Part shown: piece after piece, positions 33,353 through 42,651 of the stretch
Layout: each line of letters begins with the position of its first letter
How positions within the stretch are numbered: the stretch's first letter is position 1
Notes under the pieces: model-generated
The model's input: only the letters and a program-made list of their open reading frames with translations
Told to the model about the DNA's origin: nothing
Databases searched by the model: none
Program-made: the position numbers and the translations under genes
Assembly: GCF_015291665.1 (NCBI RefSeq)
Contig: NZ_CP030048.1
Span: forward strand, 2,356,001 to 2,420,000
DNA length: 64,000 nt
From: Bradyrhizobium sp. CCBAU 53338
GTDB taxonomy: Bacteria; Pseudomonadota; Alphaproteobacteria; Rhizobiales; Xanthobacteraceae
Direction of reading: 5' to 3'

Positions 33353-34907
33353 GTGCAGCCTCCTTCGGCTCCAGACTGCTGCCGCCCATGAGCAGGCCGA
33401 GTGTTTCGCGCGTCGCGTCGCGCGTTGCGAGCGGCTCCGACAGCCGGCCATGGAACATCACGGCGATGCGGTCGGCGATCTCGGCGAGTTCGTCAAGATC
33501 CTGGCTGGTCACGAGCACGGCGGCGCCAGAAGTTGCAAGGTCAAGCAGGGCCTGGCGGATGACGGACGCGGCACCGGCGTCGACGCCCCAGGTCGGCTGG
33601 CTCACCACCAGCACCGCAGGGTTGCGCAGGATCTCGCGGCCGACGATGAACTTTTGCAAGTTGCCGCCCGAGAGGGACGCGGCTTCCGGATCCCGCTTGG
33701 CCTTGCGTACGTCGAATGTCTCCGTGGCCTTGTCCACGGTCTTCAACGTGGCCGCGGTGTCGATGAAGCCGTGATTGACCATGCCGCTGGCGGCGTGTCC
33801 GGTGAGCAGTGCGTTCTCCGACAGCTTCATGCGCGGGGCGGTGCCGTGGCCGAGCCGCTCTTCGGGCACAAAGGCGGCGCCGAGCCTGCGCCGCTTGGTG
33901 ATCGAGAGGTGACCGGCGGCGATGCCTTCGATCACCACAGTTCCGGGATCCTTCGACAACCGTTCGCCGGACAGCGCCGCGAACAGTTCGTCCTGGCCAT
34001 TGCCAGCGACGCCGGCGATGCCGAGGATCTCGCCGCCCTTCAGCTCGAACGAGATGTGCTCGAGCCGCATACCGTGTGCCTCGGCTGGCGCGAGCGAGAG
34101 ATCGTTGACGACCAGTCGCGGTATCGTCGTCTTCCGGCTGGCGGCAGCCTTCACCTCCCTAATCTCGCCGCCGACCATCATGCGTGCGAGGGAGGCTGCG
34201 GTTTCGAGCCGGGGATTGCAGGTCTGAATCTTTTTGCCGCCGCGCAGGATCGTCGCGGTGTCGCAGAGCCGCTTCACCTCCTCGAGTTTGTGGCTGATGT
34301 AGAGGATGGCGCGGCCTTCCGCCTTGAGCCGCTCCAGCACGACGAAGAGCTGGTCGGCTTCCTGCGGCGTCAGCACGGCGGTCGGCTCGTCGAGGATCAG
34401 GAATTTCGGATCCTGCATCAGCGCCCGGACGATCTCGATGCGCTGGCGCTCGCCGACCGACAGTTGCCAGACCTCCCGCTTGGGATCGAGCGGCAGTCCA
34501 TAGGTCTTCGACACCTGCTCCAGCCGCGCCGACATGTCCCTGAAGGATTCCCTGCCGTCGAGGCCAAGCGCGACGTTCTCGGCGACGGTGAGATTGTCGA
34601 ACAGCGAGAAATGCTGGAACACCATGCCGATGCTAAGGCTGCGCGCTTCCGACGGGCCGGACAGTACGATCGGCGCGCCCTGCCAGCGGATCTCGCCGGC
34701 GCTCGGCTGGATCAGCCCATAAATCGCCTTCACCAGCGTCGACTTGCCGGCGCCGTTCTCGCCGAGGAGCGCATGGATCTCCTTCGGCCAGACGTCAATG
34801 TCGATCGAATCGTTGGCGAGAAAATCCCCGTAGCGCTTGGTGAGCCCGAGCGTCTGAAGCAGCGGAGACTCGCCGGAATGCGGGCCGTTAGGCGTTGGAT
34901 CAAACAT
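33336..34907 (-). CDS. BMP-type ABC transporter ATP-binding protein (two NBDs)
   Basis: The 523-residue protein carries two nucleotide-binding domains, like sugar and nucleoside importers. Domain 1 has a full Walker A ([18 protein letters not shown]), LSVGERQRIEIVRAL and [13 protein letters not shown]. Domain 2 has a degenerate loop (GIAGVAGNGQDEL) and SLSGGNLQKFIVGREI with VVSQPTWGVDAGA. This asymmetry is normal for the family. The start at ATG 34907 is one of two; ATG 34925 is the other and neither has a strong ribosome-binding site. It is first in its operon. Confidence 0.9.
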   Translation of the reverse strand: MFDPTPNGPHSGESPLLQTLGLTKRYGDFLANDSIDIDVWPKEIHALLGENGAGKSTLVKAIYGLIQPSAGEIRWQGAPIVLSGPSEARSLSIGMVFQHFSLFDNLTVAENVALGLDGRESFRDMSARLEQVSKTYGLPLDPKREVWQLSVGERQRIEIVRALMQDPKFLILDEPTAVLTPQEADQLFVVLERLKAEGRAILYISHKLEEVKRLCDTATILRGGKKIQTCNPRLETAASLARMMVGGEIREVKAAASRKTTIPRLVVNDLSLAPAEAHGMRLEHISFELKGGEILGIAGVAGNGQDELFAALSGERLSKDPGTVVIEGIAAGHLSITKRRRLGAAFVPEERLGHGTAPRMKLSENALLTGHAASGMVNHGFIDTAATLKTVDKATETFDVRKAKRDPEAASLSGGNLQKFIVGREILRNPAVLVVSQPTWGVDAGAASVIRQALLDLATSGAAVLVTSQDLDELAEIADRIAVMFHGRLSEPLATRDATRETLGLLMGGSSLEPKEAARAVGA

Positions 34908-35478
34908 TCGCCGATGCGCTTGCATGAGATGAAGTGGCTCAATAGTGGGCTAGTTTGAAGCGGCACGTAAGGTGTGAAAATGCGTCATCCCTTGCTTAAC
35001 GCTTCGGCAGGGGGCCTCTGTCGGGAGTCGCAGTCCTGCGCGAGCGATGATTGCCTCTATCGGGCGTCCCGAAGTCGTTGCAGTGGCGGCCTCAAGGTGA
35101 CGCCTGTTGCAAATTTGTGACGGTTCAAACCAAATCGGAACCCGCTGTGCAGGCCCGACGTGGGGTTGAGCAAAATCGCGCCAGCGTGCGTATGCAATGT
35201 GGGGTCGTCGCGGCAGCCATTGCCGGCATTGGCATCCACGTTGCGCGCTCGAGATAAAACGCAAACGGAATCAACCGGGAATGTCTGGCATCGCGCTGCC
35301 GATTCTGCGCGACGCTGACATCCAGAAACCCCGAGATTTCCGCGGTGAATCGCCGCTTGCTGCCGAAACATACGGCATGCCTTGGGAAAAGTTGAGGCTT
35401 CTCACTCCGGGAGTTCGGCGCAAGTGTCGCACCCAAGGGGCGTTCATTTTTAAGTGTCCAAACTCGGGGGTATTCAGG
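34908..35478. other. Intergenic region between divergent importer and porin genes
   Basis: No supportable gene. Several short overlapping frames exist but none shows a motif or start signal. The region must hold the promoter of the importer operon (minus strand) and that of the outer-membrane protein (plus strand). An AT-rich stretch just before ATG 35479 (TTCATTTTTAAGTG) could carry the -10 for the latter. Confidence 0.5.
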
Positions 35479-36585
35479 ATGTCGTTTCGTTTCAAGGCAA
35501 TTGCAGCAACGGCGCTGTCACTTGCTACGCTGGCCATCGGCGGCTGGGCTCAGGCGGCGGATCTGCCGGTCAAGGCGGCCAAAAAGGCGCCTGACCTTCC
35601 GTTCTTCCTGGTGATCGACAACCGCGTGTCGTTCTCCTGGATGCCGAAGGGCACCGACCCCGGCATGTGGAGCGTCAGTCCGGATGGCAGCATCAACGGC
35701 ACCACCGCCAAGCAGGTCTACTCCTTCACCCACTTCGACCTCTGGGCCTACGGCACCAATTTCTTCACGATCTCGATGTTCAAGTCGGGCCATAACGACC
35801 CGGCTTCGCCCTGCACGGCGCCGGGCGTGAACATCAACGGCACCGCCAGCGATTGCGCCGGCGCAACCGAGATCTACGGCCTGTTCCGCTCGACCTTGGG
35901 CTGGAACGAATTGTTCAACACCAAGACCTTTACCATGGGTCCGCTGCACAACATTTCGTTCGAAGTCGGTATGGACGCCAACAGCGAGAACACCTTCCTC
36001 GCGCCCGCCAAGCGCGACGTAGTCGCCGGTCTCCAGTTCGCTTTCGACCTTCCGTACAAGGGCTATATCGACGTCGCTCCATTGATGTACTGGGAGTTCT
36101 CGAATCACAACGCCTTCACGCAGTGCGGCTTGTTCGGCGCGGGTACGCCCGGCGTGACCTGTAACTCCGACGGCAATGTCAGCTACAACCCGACCTGGGC
36201 CGTCGAAATCAACTACTACATGGATCTCGGCTTCCTGCCGCCGAACATGCAGTTCTGGTCGATCAGCGGCCGTGCCGGCTGGTATGGCCCGAAGGGCGAC
36301 TCGAACGGTCTTCCCGCACTCTCGGGCATTGGCCGGTTGTCGACCGCTTCGAAGACCGAACTGAACAGCGAACCGATCCGCCTGACCTTCGACGCGTCGA
36401 AGGCGGCCTGGGGTGACAAGTACTCGCACTTCGTCGACCTCTGGGTCGCCTATCGCTACTGGCAGAACAAGTTCGGCCTCGACCACAACGCCATGCCCGG
36501 CGTCTGCACGGTCGCCGCGACCGGCCAGAGCACTCACAGCTGCACCGAGTCCACCGTCTATGGTGGTGTTACTGTGAAATTCTGA
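35479..36585 (+). CDS. Outer-membrane beta-barrel protein, possibly Tsx-like channel
   Basis: The 368-residue protein has a signal peptide (MSFRFKAIAATALSLATLA to AQAAD), no long hydrophobic helix afterwards, alternating aromatic strands (YSFTHFDLWAYGTNFFTISMF, DVAPLMYWEFSNHN, WAVEINYYMDLGFLPP) and ends in Phe (YGGVTVKF), the typical barrel-insertion signal. The SFTHFD..GTNFF pattern recalls Tsx-type nucleoside channels. Its place beside a BMP importer supports nucleoside or purine passage, but this remains inference. A hairpin terminator follows. Confidence 0.7.
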   Translation: MSFRFKAIAATALSLATLAIGGWAQAADLPVKAAKKAPDLPFFLVIDNRVSFSWMPKGTDPGMWSVSPDGSINGTTAKQVYSFTHFDLWAYGTNFFTISMFKSGHNDPASPCTAPGVNINGTASDCAGATEIYGLFRSTLGWNELFNTKTFTMGPLHNISFEVGMDANSENTFLAPAKRDVVAGLQFAFDLPYKGYIDVAPLMYWEFSNHNAFTQCGLFGAGTPGVTCNSDGNVSYNPTWAVEINYYMDLGFLPPNMQFWSISGRAGWYGPKGDSNGLPALSGIGRLSTASKTELNSEPIRLTFDASKAAWGDKYSHFVDLWVAYRYWQNKFGLDHNAMPGVCTVAATGQSTHSCTESTVYGGVTVKF

Positions 36586-36606
36586 TCTGCCTCTGACGAA
36601 ATGCCG

Positions 36607-36632
36607 ATGGCGCCGCAGAAATGCGGCGCCAT
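36607..36632 (+). terminator. Hairpin terminator after the outer-membrane protein
   Basis: ATGGCGCCGCA pairs with TGCGGCGCCAT across a GAAA loop, followed by TTGTCGTTTT. The perfect 11-base GC-rich stem begins 22 bases past the stop codon. Confidence 0.75.
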
Positions 36633-36838
36633 TTGTCGTTTTGGCTTCGCCAGAATACCGCTGGCTCGCCTAAAAAAAAATCGCAGGTTGCGTAATTTCG
36701 ATAGGCCAATTGGCGGAACATTTGTTCTTTCCACCTCATATCGCAAGGCAGGGCGGCTGTGCGAACGACTCAATATGGCTGCGCTGCGCCGCCCGGGATA
36801 CGGCGCGGCGAGAAGCAGTCATGCCGGGAAGAGGCCTC

Positions 36839-38983
36839 ATGTCGCAAATCGAAGATAGATTGCAATTGATCGGCCTGAACGCCGCCGAGCGCGCTTTGCT
36901 CTGCGAGCATGCGAGCCTCGTAGGGGAGGCGTTGCCGGTCGTTCTCGATCGCTTCTACAAGGACATACTCAGTGTGCCGAGGTTGCAGCGGCAGTTCCGC
37001 GACGATGCGCACATCCATCGCGCGAAGACAGCTCAGCTCAAGCACTGGTTGATGATCCTGGACGGCGAGTTCGATGACGCCTACATGGCGTCGGCCGTGA
37101 GGATCGGCCAGGCGCATCACAGAATCGGACTTGAGCCACGCGACTACATCGCGGCCTACGCCAAGCTCTTGAACGCCCTGCAGAGCGAGGTCGAGGACAG
37201 ATTGTCGGGTTGGCGCCGGCGCAGTAAGCGGCGGGCCCTTCAGGATGCCCTGACACGTGCGGCACTCCTCGACATGGATCTCGCTCTCAGCGTCTACATC
37301 TCACGGTCGATGGACGATCAGAGCCGAACGGCCCTTCGCGACATGTGTGAGATTCTCGAGGCTGATCTCGATAGTGCGGTCTCCGAGGTTCTGACCATCA
37401 GCAATGAGGCCGCTGAACGCAGCGAGAGCGCGGCCCAGGATGCCAAGGCGATTGCCGCGGAGGCTTTCACGGTCGCCGCATCGTCCGAACAGGCCACGGG
37501 CAATGTGTCCTCGGTCTCAGCCGCGACAGAGCAGCTCTCGGCTGCAGGCCGCGAGATCGCGGAGCGCGCGGTGCAGACCGCGCAGTTGGCCACGCGCGCA
37601 GCCGACGAGATCGAGCGGGCCGGGTCGACCGTTGCTGCGCTCAACGACGCAGCGAACCGTATTCAGGCCGTCACCAAGCTGATCTCCGAGGTTGCTGCCC
37701 AAACCAATCTTTTGGCTCTCAACGCCACGATCGAGGCGGCCCGCGCAGGTGAAGCCGGCAAGGGTTTCGCCGTCGTGGCTCACGAGGTGAAGGCGCTATC
37801 CCGGAAGACCAGCGAGGCAGCCGAGGATATCGCTCAACGGATCCAGGACATTTGCCATGCCTCGCAGCAGAGCATCGAGGTGATTGCCAGGGTCGGGACC
37901 GCGGTCTCCGATATCAAGGAGGTGACCGGCGCCGTCGCTGCGGCTGCCGAGGAGCAGGAAGCGACGCTGCAGGACGTTGCGCGCAGCTTGACGGAAGCGT
38001 CCCAGGGCGTGGCTGCGGTCTCACACAACGTTGCCCGGATCTCCGGCCGATCCACTGAAATCGAGACGCAGTCGAACACACTGTCGGGACTCGTGAACGG
38101 CACACATGGTCGCGTATCGGAGCTCCGTGCCAATCTGGTCGTTTCGCTTCGCTCCTCCTATGCGGGCGACCGCCGCTCACAGGAAAACCGGCGTCCGGTA
38201 TCGTTGGCTGCCGTGGCACAATCGGACGGGGCGCGGATCGATGGCACCGTGCTTGACCTGTCCGAAGGCGGCCTGCGTTTTCGCGCGAAAGATGGCCGGA
38301 ACGAGTTGCGCGAAGGGAGCTCGATTGTTGTTCGGACCAGCGAGCTCGGCGAAGTCAGAGGCAAGATCATTGCGATCGGGCAGCCCAATGTTCACGTCCA
38401 GTTCGACGCGCTCTCGAACGATCGCAAGGATGCGGTCGCGACATATCTCCGGAATGTCGATTCGACGGATGAAAAATTCGTTGCTGCCGCACGCCAGGCA
38501 GCCGGGCGGATCAGCGCCGCATTTGAAGCGGCGCTCGCGAAGGGAGATATTTCGGAGGCCGATCTATTCAATTTCGAATATCGGCCAATCGCGGGTTCCA
38601 GTCCACAGCAATTCGAGGCGCCCTTCTTGACGATGTGCGATCGCATTCTCCCCGACATTCAGGAGGGCATACTAGGCCTCGATCCACGGGTTGCATTTTG
38701 CGCTGCGGTCGATACCAACGCTTATCTTCCTACCCACAATCGCAAGTTCTCTCAGCCTCAGCGGCCGAACGATCCGGCTTGGAATGCCGCCAATTCGAGG
38801 AATAGACGTTTCTTCAAGGACAGCGCCGGGTTACGCGCGGCACGTACCACGCGCGAATTTCTCTTGCAGACCTACGATCGCGACATGGGCGGCGGTGCGA
38901 TTGTCACGCTCAAGGAGGTAGACGCGCCCCTTCGTGTCAATGGCAGGCACTGGGGCGGACTGCGTCTGGCTTTCAAGGCCTGA
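36839..38983 (+). CDS. Globin-coupled methyl-accepting chemotaxis protein with PilZ and C-terminal domains
   Basis: This soluble chemoreceptor has no membrane segment. Residues about 5-160 form a sensor globin; the proximal heme His sits in RIGQAHHRIGLEPRDYIAAY. Residues about 190-420 are the MCP signalling hairpin with the tip ISEVAAQTNLLALNATIEAARAG (split by position) and GKGFAVVAHEVKALS. Around 440-540 is a PilZ-like domain (GDRRSQENRRP, DLSEGGLRF) for cyclic-di-GMP. The C-terminus (570-714) shows FCAAVDTNAYLPTHN and NSRNRRFFKDSAG, a Cache-like cytosolic module. ATG 36839 has GAAGAGG upstream. It would link oxygen or redox and c-di-GMP to motility. Confidence 0.88.
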   Translation: MSQIEDRLQLIGLNAAERALLCEHASLVGEALPVVLDRFYKDILSVPRLQRQFRDDAHIHRAKTAQLKHWLMILDGEFDDAYMASAVRIGQAHHRIGLEPRDYIAAYAKLLNALQSEVEDRLSGWRRRSKRRALQDALTRAALLDMDLALSVYISRSMDDQSRTALRDMCEILEADLDSAVSEVLTISNEAAERSESAAQDAKAIAAEAFTVAASSEQATGNVSSVSAATEQLSAAGREIAERAVQTAQLATRAADEIERAGSTVAALNDAANRIQAVTKLISEVAAQTNLLALNATIEAARAGEAGKGFAVVAHEVKALSRKTSEAAEDIAQRIQDICHASQQSIEVIARVGTAVSDIKEVTGAVAAAAEEQEATLQDVARSLTEASQGVAAVSHNVARISGRSTEIETQSNTLSGLVNGTHGRVSELRANLVVSLRSSYAGDRRSQENRRPVSLAAVAQSDGARIDGTVLDLSEGGLRFRAKDGRNELREGSSIVVRTSELGEVRGKIIAIGQPNVHVQFDALSNDRKDAVATYLRNVDSTDEKFVAAARQAAGRISAAFEAALAKGDISEADLFNFEYRPIAGSSPQQFEAPFLTMCDRILPDIQEGILGLDPRVAFCAAVDTNAYLPTHNRKFSQPQRPNDPAWNAANSRNRRFFKDSAGLRAARTTREFLLQTYDRDMGGGAIVTLKEVDAPLRVNGRHWGGLRLAFKA

Positions 38984-39001
38984 CGGGCCGGGCTGTCCCG
39001 A

Positions 39002-39487
39002 CTATTTCGTCCACACGCCGTCGTGCAGTGCTGCGGCCTCATCCTCCAGCATGGGCCCGACCACTGTTGTCGGCCGCTGACCGCCGGCAAAGACCACGCG
39101 GCAGGGTAGATCGAGCGTCGGGTTCTCCGCGTGATTACCGGTGATGCCGCGCAGGCGGTGCTCGCTGAGGCCATAGACGACGCGGCCGATACCGGCCCAG
39201 TAGATCGCGCCTGAACACATCGCGCATGGTTCGGCCGACGAATAGAGTGTGGCCTTTGCCAGTACCTCGCGGCCGAGCGTTCGGCAGGCCTGTGTGGCCG
39301 CAAGGCGCTCGGCATGCGCGGTGCCGTCATGGTCGGGCATGTAGCCGTTCTCGGTCTCGATCAGCACGCGGCCGTCGGCTTCGACGACGATGCAGCCGAA
39401 GGGATGGTTGCCATGGGTGAGGGAGCGGCGGGCGACCGCGAAGGACAAGCGGAGGAAGTGCTCGTCGCGCTCCATCGCGCTGCTCAT
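39002..39487 (-). CDS. Nucleoside/guanine deaminase (CDA-fold zinc enzyme)
   Basis: The 161 residues have the two zinc motifs of cytidine-deaminase-fold enzymes: TAHAERLAATQAC (His and catalytic Glu) and SSAEPCAMCSGAIYWAG (two Cys). The sequence around them resembles bacterial guanine deaminases of this fold, and the operon context (purine importer) agrees; tRNA-adenosine deaminases are less likely given the missing tRNA-binding helices. ATG 39487 is preferred, with GGGGAG upstream, over the longer frame from 39577. It is the last gene of the second importer operon. Confidence 0.82.
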   Translation of the reverse strand: MSSAMERDEHFLRLSFAVARRSLTHGNHPFGCIVVEADGRVLIETENGYMPDHDGTAHAERLAATQACRTLGREVLAKATLYSSAEPCAMCSGAIYWAGIGRVVYGLSEHRLRGITGNHAENPTLDLPCRVVFAGGQRPTTVVGPMLEDEAAALHDGVWTK

Positions 39488-39500
39488 CGCAACTCCCCGA

Positions 39501-41033
39501 TCAGTGCCCCGCCATGTGCCGGCCGACTTCGGTGAGATCGGCCCGGCTGGTCCGTGCTTCATACACGAATTCGCCATGGAACATCACCACCAGCCGGTCG
39601 GAGAGTTCAAGCAGTTCGTCGAGGTCCTCGCTGACCAGCAGCACGGCGGCGCCGCGGTTGCGCGCAGCCATGATCTCGGCATGGATCTGCGCCACGGCCG
39701 CGAAGTCGAGACCGAAGCAGGGATTGGCCGCGATCAGTACCTCCACATCGCCCGCAAGCTCGCGGGCGAGCACGGCCCGCTGGACATTGCCGCCTGACAG
39801 CGCCGAGATCGGCGTCTCCGGGGTGCGAGTCTTGATCTTGTACCGGGCGATCTTCTTCCGGGCGTCGTCGCGGAAGGCGCCACGGTTGAGCCACCAGCCG
39901 CCGCTGGCGAAGGGTGCACGGTCGAACTCGCGGAAGGCGATGTTGTCGGCGACGCTCATCCCCCCGACACAGGCGTTCTTTAGGGGCTCCTCCGGCAGGA
40001 GCGACATCTTGTGACGCCGCATCTCCTCGCGGCGGGCGTGATAGGGATCGCCGGCGACGCGGATGTCGCCGCCCTCGGCCTCGCGTTGGCCGGCCAGGAC
40101 TTCGACGAGCTGGCGCTGACCATTGCCGGAGACGCCGGCGATGCCGACGATCTCGCCGGCGCGCACGGTGAGGGAGACGTCATGCACGGCGATGGCGCCG
40201 GCATCGTCGAGCGCGCGGAGCTTTTCCAGCTCCAGCCGCGCATTGCCGGCCTGGCCGGTGCGCGGCGGCTGCACGGTCAGCTCCTCGGCGCCGATCATCG
40301 TGCGGGCCATCGCATCCGGCGTCAGCTCTGCGACCTTGCCGGCGCCGGCAAGCTTGCCGCGGCGCAGGATCGTGACCTCATCGGCGAAGGCCATGACTTC
40401 GCGGAACTTGTGCGTGATCATCAAAATGGTCAGCTCGCCCTTGACGACCATGTCGCGGAGCATGCCGAGCACTTCGTCCGCTTCGGCCGGCGTCAGCACC
40501 GAGGTAGGCTCATCCAGGATCAGGAAGCGGCGCTTCAGATAAAGCTGCTTGAGGATCTCGCATTTCTGCCGCTCACCGGCGGAGATGTCGGACACCCTTG
40601 CGGAAAGCGGCACCTTGAAGGGCATCCGCGCCAGGAAGGCCTCGAGCTCCTTCATCTCCTCCGGCCAGTTCACCACGGCCGGCACGTCGTCGCGTGCGAG
40701 GACAAGGTTTTCAGCGACCGTCATGGCCGGCACCAGCGTAAAATGCTGGTAGACCATGCCGAGGCCGAGCGCGTGAGCGTCCTTCGGGTTTGCGATCGCC
40801 TGCTGGCGGCCGCCGACGAGGATGTCGCCTTCGGTCGCGTGGTAGTAGCCCATGATGCATTTGACGAGTGTCGACTTGCCGGCGCCGTTCTCGCCGAGCA
40901 GTGCATGGAACGAACCCGGCCGCACCTTGAGCTCGACATTGTCAAGCGCAAGGAAGTCGCCGAAGCGCATGGTCATGGCGATGGCGTCGACGCCGAAGGC
41001 GCCGACAAGCGGAGGCGGTTCGCCGATGATCAC
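39501..41033 (-). CDS. Second BMP-type ABC transporter ATP-binding protein (two NBDs)
   Basis: The 510-residue double ATPase shows a complete Walker A in domain 1 ([18 protein letters not shown]), [13 protein letters not shown] and [15 protein letters not shown]. Domain 2 shows [31 protein letters not shown] and [13 protein letters not shown] in place of the common TRGLD. Its ATG overlaps the biuret-hydrolase stop in an ATGA arrangement. It supplies energy to permeases 41725-42651 and 42651-43763. Confidence 0.92.
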   Translation of the reverse strand: MIIGEPPPLVGAFGVDAIAMTMRFGDFLALDNVELKVRPGSFHALLGENGAGKSTLVKCIMGYYHATEGDILVGGRQQAIANPKDAHALGLGMVYQHFTLVPAMTVAENLVLARDDVPAVVNWPEEMKELEAFLARMPFKVPLSARVSDISAGERQKCEILKQLYLKRRFLILDEPTSVLTPAEADEVLGMLRDMVVKGELTILMITHKFREVMAFADEVTILRRGKLAGAGKVAELTPDAMARTMIGAEELTVQPPRTGQAGNARLELEKLRALDDAGAIAVHDVSLTVRAGEIVGIAGVSGNGQRQLVEVLAGQREAEGGDIRVAGDPYHARREEMRRHKMSLLPEEPLKNACVGGMSVADNIAFREFDRAPFASGGWWLNRGAFRDDARKKIARYKIKTRTPETPISALSGGNVQRAVLARELAGDVEVLIAANPCFGLDFAAVAQIHAEIMAARNRGAAVLLVSEDLDELLELSDRLVVMFHGEFVYEARTSRADLTEVGRHMAGH

Positions 41034-41713
41034 GAAATCGCTCCGATGAAGGCGTCCGAGGTCGAGACCGCCCCGAACACGCCGCCCTGCATCTTGATCA
41101 TCTTAAGCGCGTGGTCATGGTTGCTCTTGTCGGTCGCGCCGCAGCAATCGTGCAGCAGCACGCATTCGAAGCCGCGATCGTTGGCCTCGCGCATGGTGGT
41201 GTGGACGCAGACATCGGTGGTGATGCCGGTCAGAACGATGTTCTCGATGCCGCGCACGCGCAGGATCAATTCCAGATCGGTGGCGCAGAACGAGCCCTTG
41301 CCTGGTTTGTCGATGATCGGCTCGCCCGGCAGCGGCGCGAGTTCCTCGATGATGTCCCAACCGGGCTCGCCGCGCACCAGGATTCGGCCGCAGGGGCCGG
41401 GGTCGCCGATGCCGGCGCCGATCTGCCGCGAACGCCAGCGCTTGTTGGCGGGCAGGTCGGAGAGATCGGGGCGGTGGCCTTCGCGGGTATGGATAATGTG
41501 GAAACCCTGCTTGCGCATCGCCGCGAGCAGCCTCTTGATCGGCTCGATCGGCGCCCGCGTCAGCGACAGGTCATAGCCCATCTTGTCGACATAGCCGCCG
41601 ACGCCGCAGAAATCAGTCTGCATGTCGATGATGATGAGCGCGGTGTTTTGTGGGCGCAGATCGCCGTTGTAGGGCCAGGCGTAGGGCTCGGACTTGATGT
41701 AGCGCTCGGGCAT
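41030..41713 (-). CDS. biuH: Biuret amidohydrolase-like cysteine hydrolase (isochorismatase fold)
   Basis: The 227 residues match the BiuH group: [74 protein letters not shown] and [20 protein letters not shown]. The triad is Asp (IDMQTDF), Lys (GKGSF) and Cys (TDVCVHTT). Known BiuH cuts biuret to allophanate and ammonia; relatives cut ureidoacrylate or N-carbamoylsarcosine. ATG 41713 is chosen over a longer frame because family homology begins there. It lies inside the importer operon, 11 bases after the second permease. Confidence 0.85.
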   Translation of the reverse strand: MPERYIKSEPYAWPYNGDLRPQNTALIIIDMQTDFCGVGGYVDKMGYDLSLTRAPIEPIKRLLAAMRKQGFHIIHTREGHRPDLSDLPANKRWRSRQIGAGIGDPGPCGRILVRGEPGWDIIEELAPLPGEPIIDKPGKGSFCATDLELILRVRGIENIVLTGITTDVCVHTTMREANDRGFECVLLHDCCGATDKSNHDHALKMIKMQGGVFGAVSTSDAFIGAIS

Positions 41714-41724
41714 GATTTGGCTCT

Positions 41725-42651
41725 CTAGCGGGTGATCGACAATTCGGCCGGGGCTCCGGTCAGCGTACGCTTCGGCGAGCAGGTGATGATCATGATCGCC
41801 AACGTGAGGATGTAGGGGGCAGCGTTGAAGAGGTGATAGCCGGAGGTGACGCCGACCGATTGCAGCGCCGGTCCGAGCGCCGCGGCGCCACCGAAGGCGA
41901 GCGAGGCCCACAGGCAGAGCAGAGGATCCCAGCGCGCGAAGATCACGAGCGCGACCGCTGTGATGCCCTGGCCTGAGGAGAGACCCTCGTTCCAGCTTCC
42001 GGGATAGAACAGCGACAGGAACGAGCCGCCGATGCCGGCGAGGAAGCCGCCGACCATGGTGGCGCGCAAGCGGATCAGCAGCACGGAGTGGCCCATTGCG
42101 CGCGCGGCGTCGGAGCTCTCGCCGGCGGTGCGGATCAGAAGACCCCAGCGCGTGGTGCGGAAGGCCCAATAGAGAATTGGCGCGAGCGCGACGCCGATCA
42201 GGAAGAGCACGTTGACGCGCAGCGCGGCACGGACTTGCGGGATGTCGCTCCACCAGCCGAAATCAATCGCGGGCAGGCGCGGCGCAGTGGGCTCGATCAG
42301 CGGCTTGCCGAGATAGAAGGCGAGGCCGGTGCCGAACAGCATCAAGGCGATGCCGACAGCAACATCGTTGACGCGTGGCAGCGAGCAGATGCCGGCATGC
42401 AGCGCTCCGAGCAGGGCGCCGGTGATGCCCGCGGCGAGCACGCCAAGCCAGGGTGATCCCGTCAGATAAGAGATGCCGTAGGCACTCATTGCGCCCATCA
42501 CCAGCGTGCCTTCGAGGCCGAGATTGATACGGCCCGAACGCTCGGTGATGCATTCGCCCAAGCTTACGAACAGGAACGGCGTGGAGATGCGAATGGCGCC
42601 GCCGAGCACGGCAAGCGGGACGGTCCAGAGTCCGAGCGATCCATCTGCCAT
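41725..42651 (-). CDS. Second importer: BMP-type permease B
   Basis: The 308-residue permease shows [41 protein letters not shown] (coupling loop) and [18 protein letters not shown]. The start is ATG 42651, overlapping the previous gene by one base (TGATG). A much longer open frame continues upstream on the same strand but is an out-of-phase passage through the neighbouring permease and is not part of this protein. Confidence 0.92.
   Translation of the reverse strand: MADGSLGLWTVPLAVLGGAIRISTPFLFVSLGECITERSGRINLGLEGTLVMGAMSAYGISYLTGSPWLGVLAAGITGALLGALHAGICSLPRVNDVAVGIALMLFGTGLAFYLGKPLIEPTAPRLPAIDFGWWSDIPQVRAALRVNVLFLIGVALAPILYWAFRTTRWGLLIRTAGESSDAARAMGHSVLLIRLRATMVGGFLAGIGGSFLSLFYPGSWNEGLSSGQGITAVALVIFARWDPLLCLWASLAFGGAAALGPALQSVGVTSGYHLFNAAPYILTLAIMIITCSPKRTLTGAPAELSITR

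Noticed and set aside
33234..34958. Long open frame (574 codons) on the plus strand
   Set aside because: Antisense to the ABC ATPase and permease genes; the motifs and codon periodicity favour the minus strand.
40011..41576. Open frame of 521 codons on the plus strand
   Set aside because: Shadow of the second ABC ATPase and biuret-hydrolase-like genes, with no recognisable domain.
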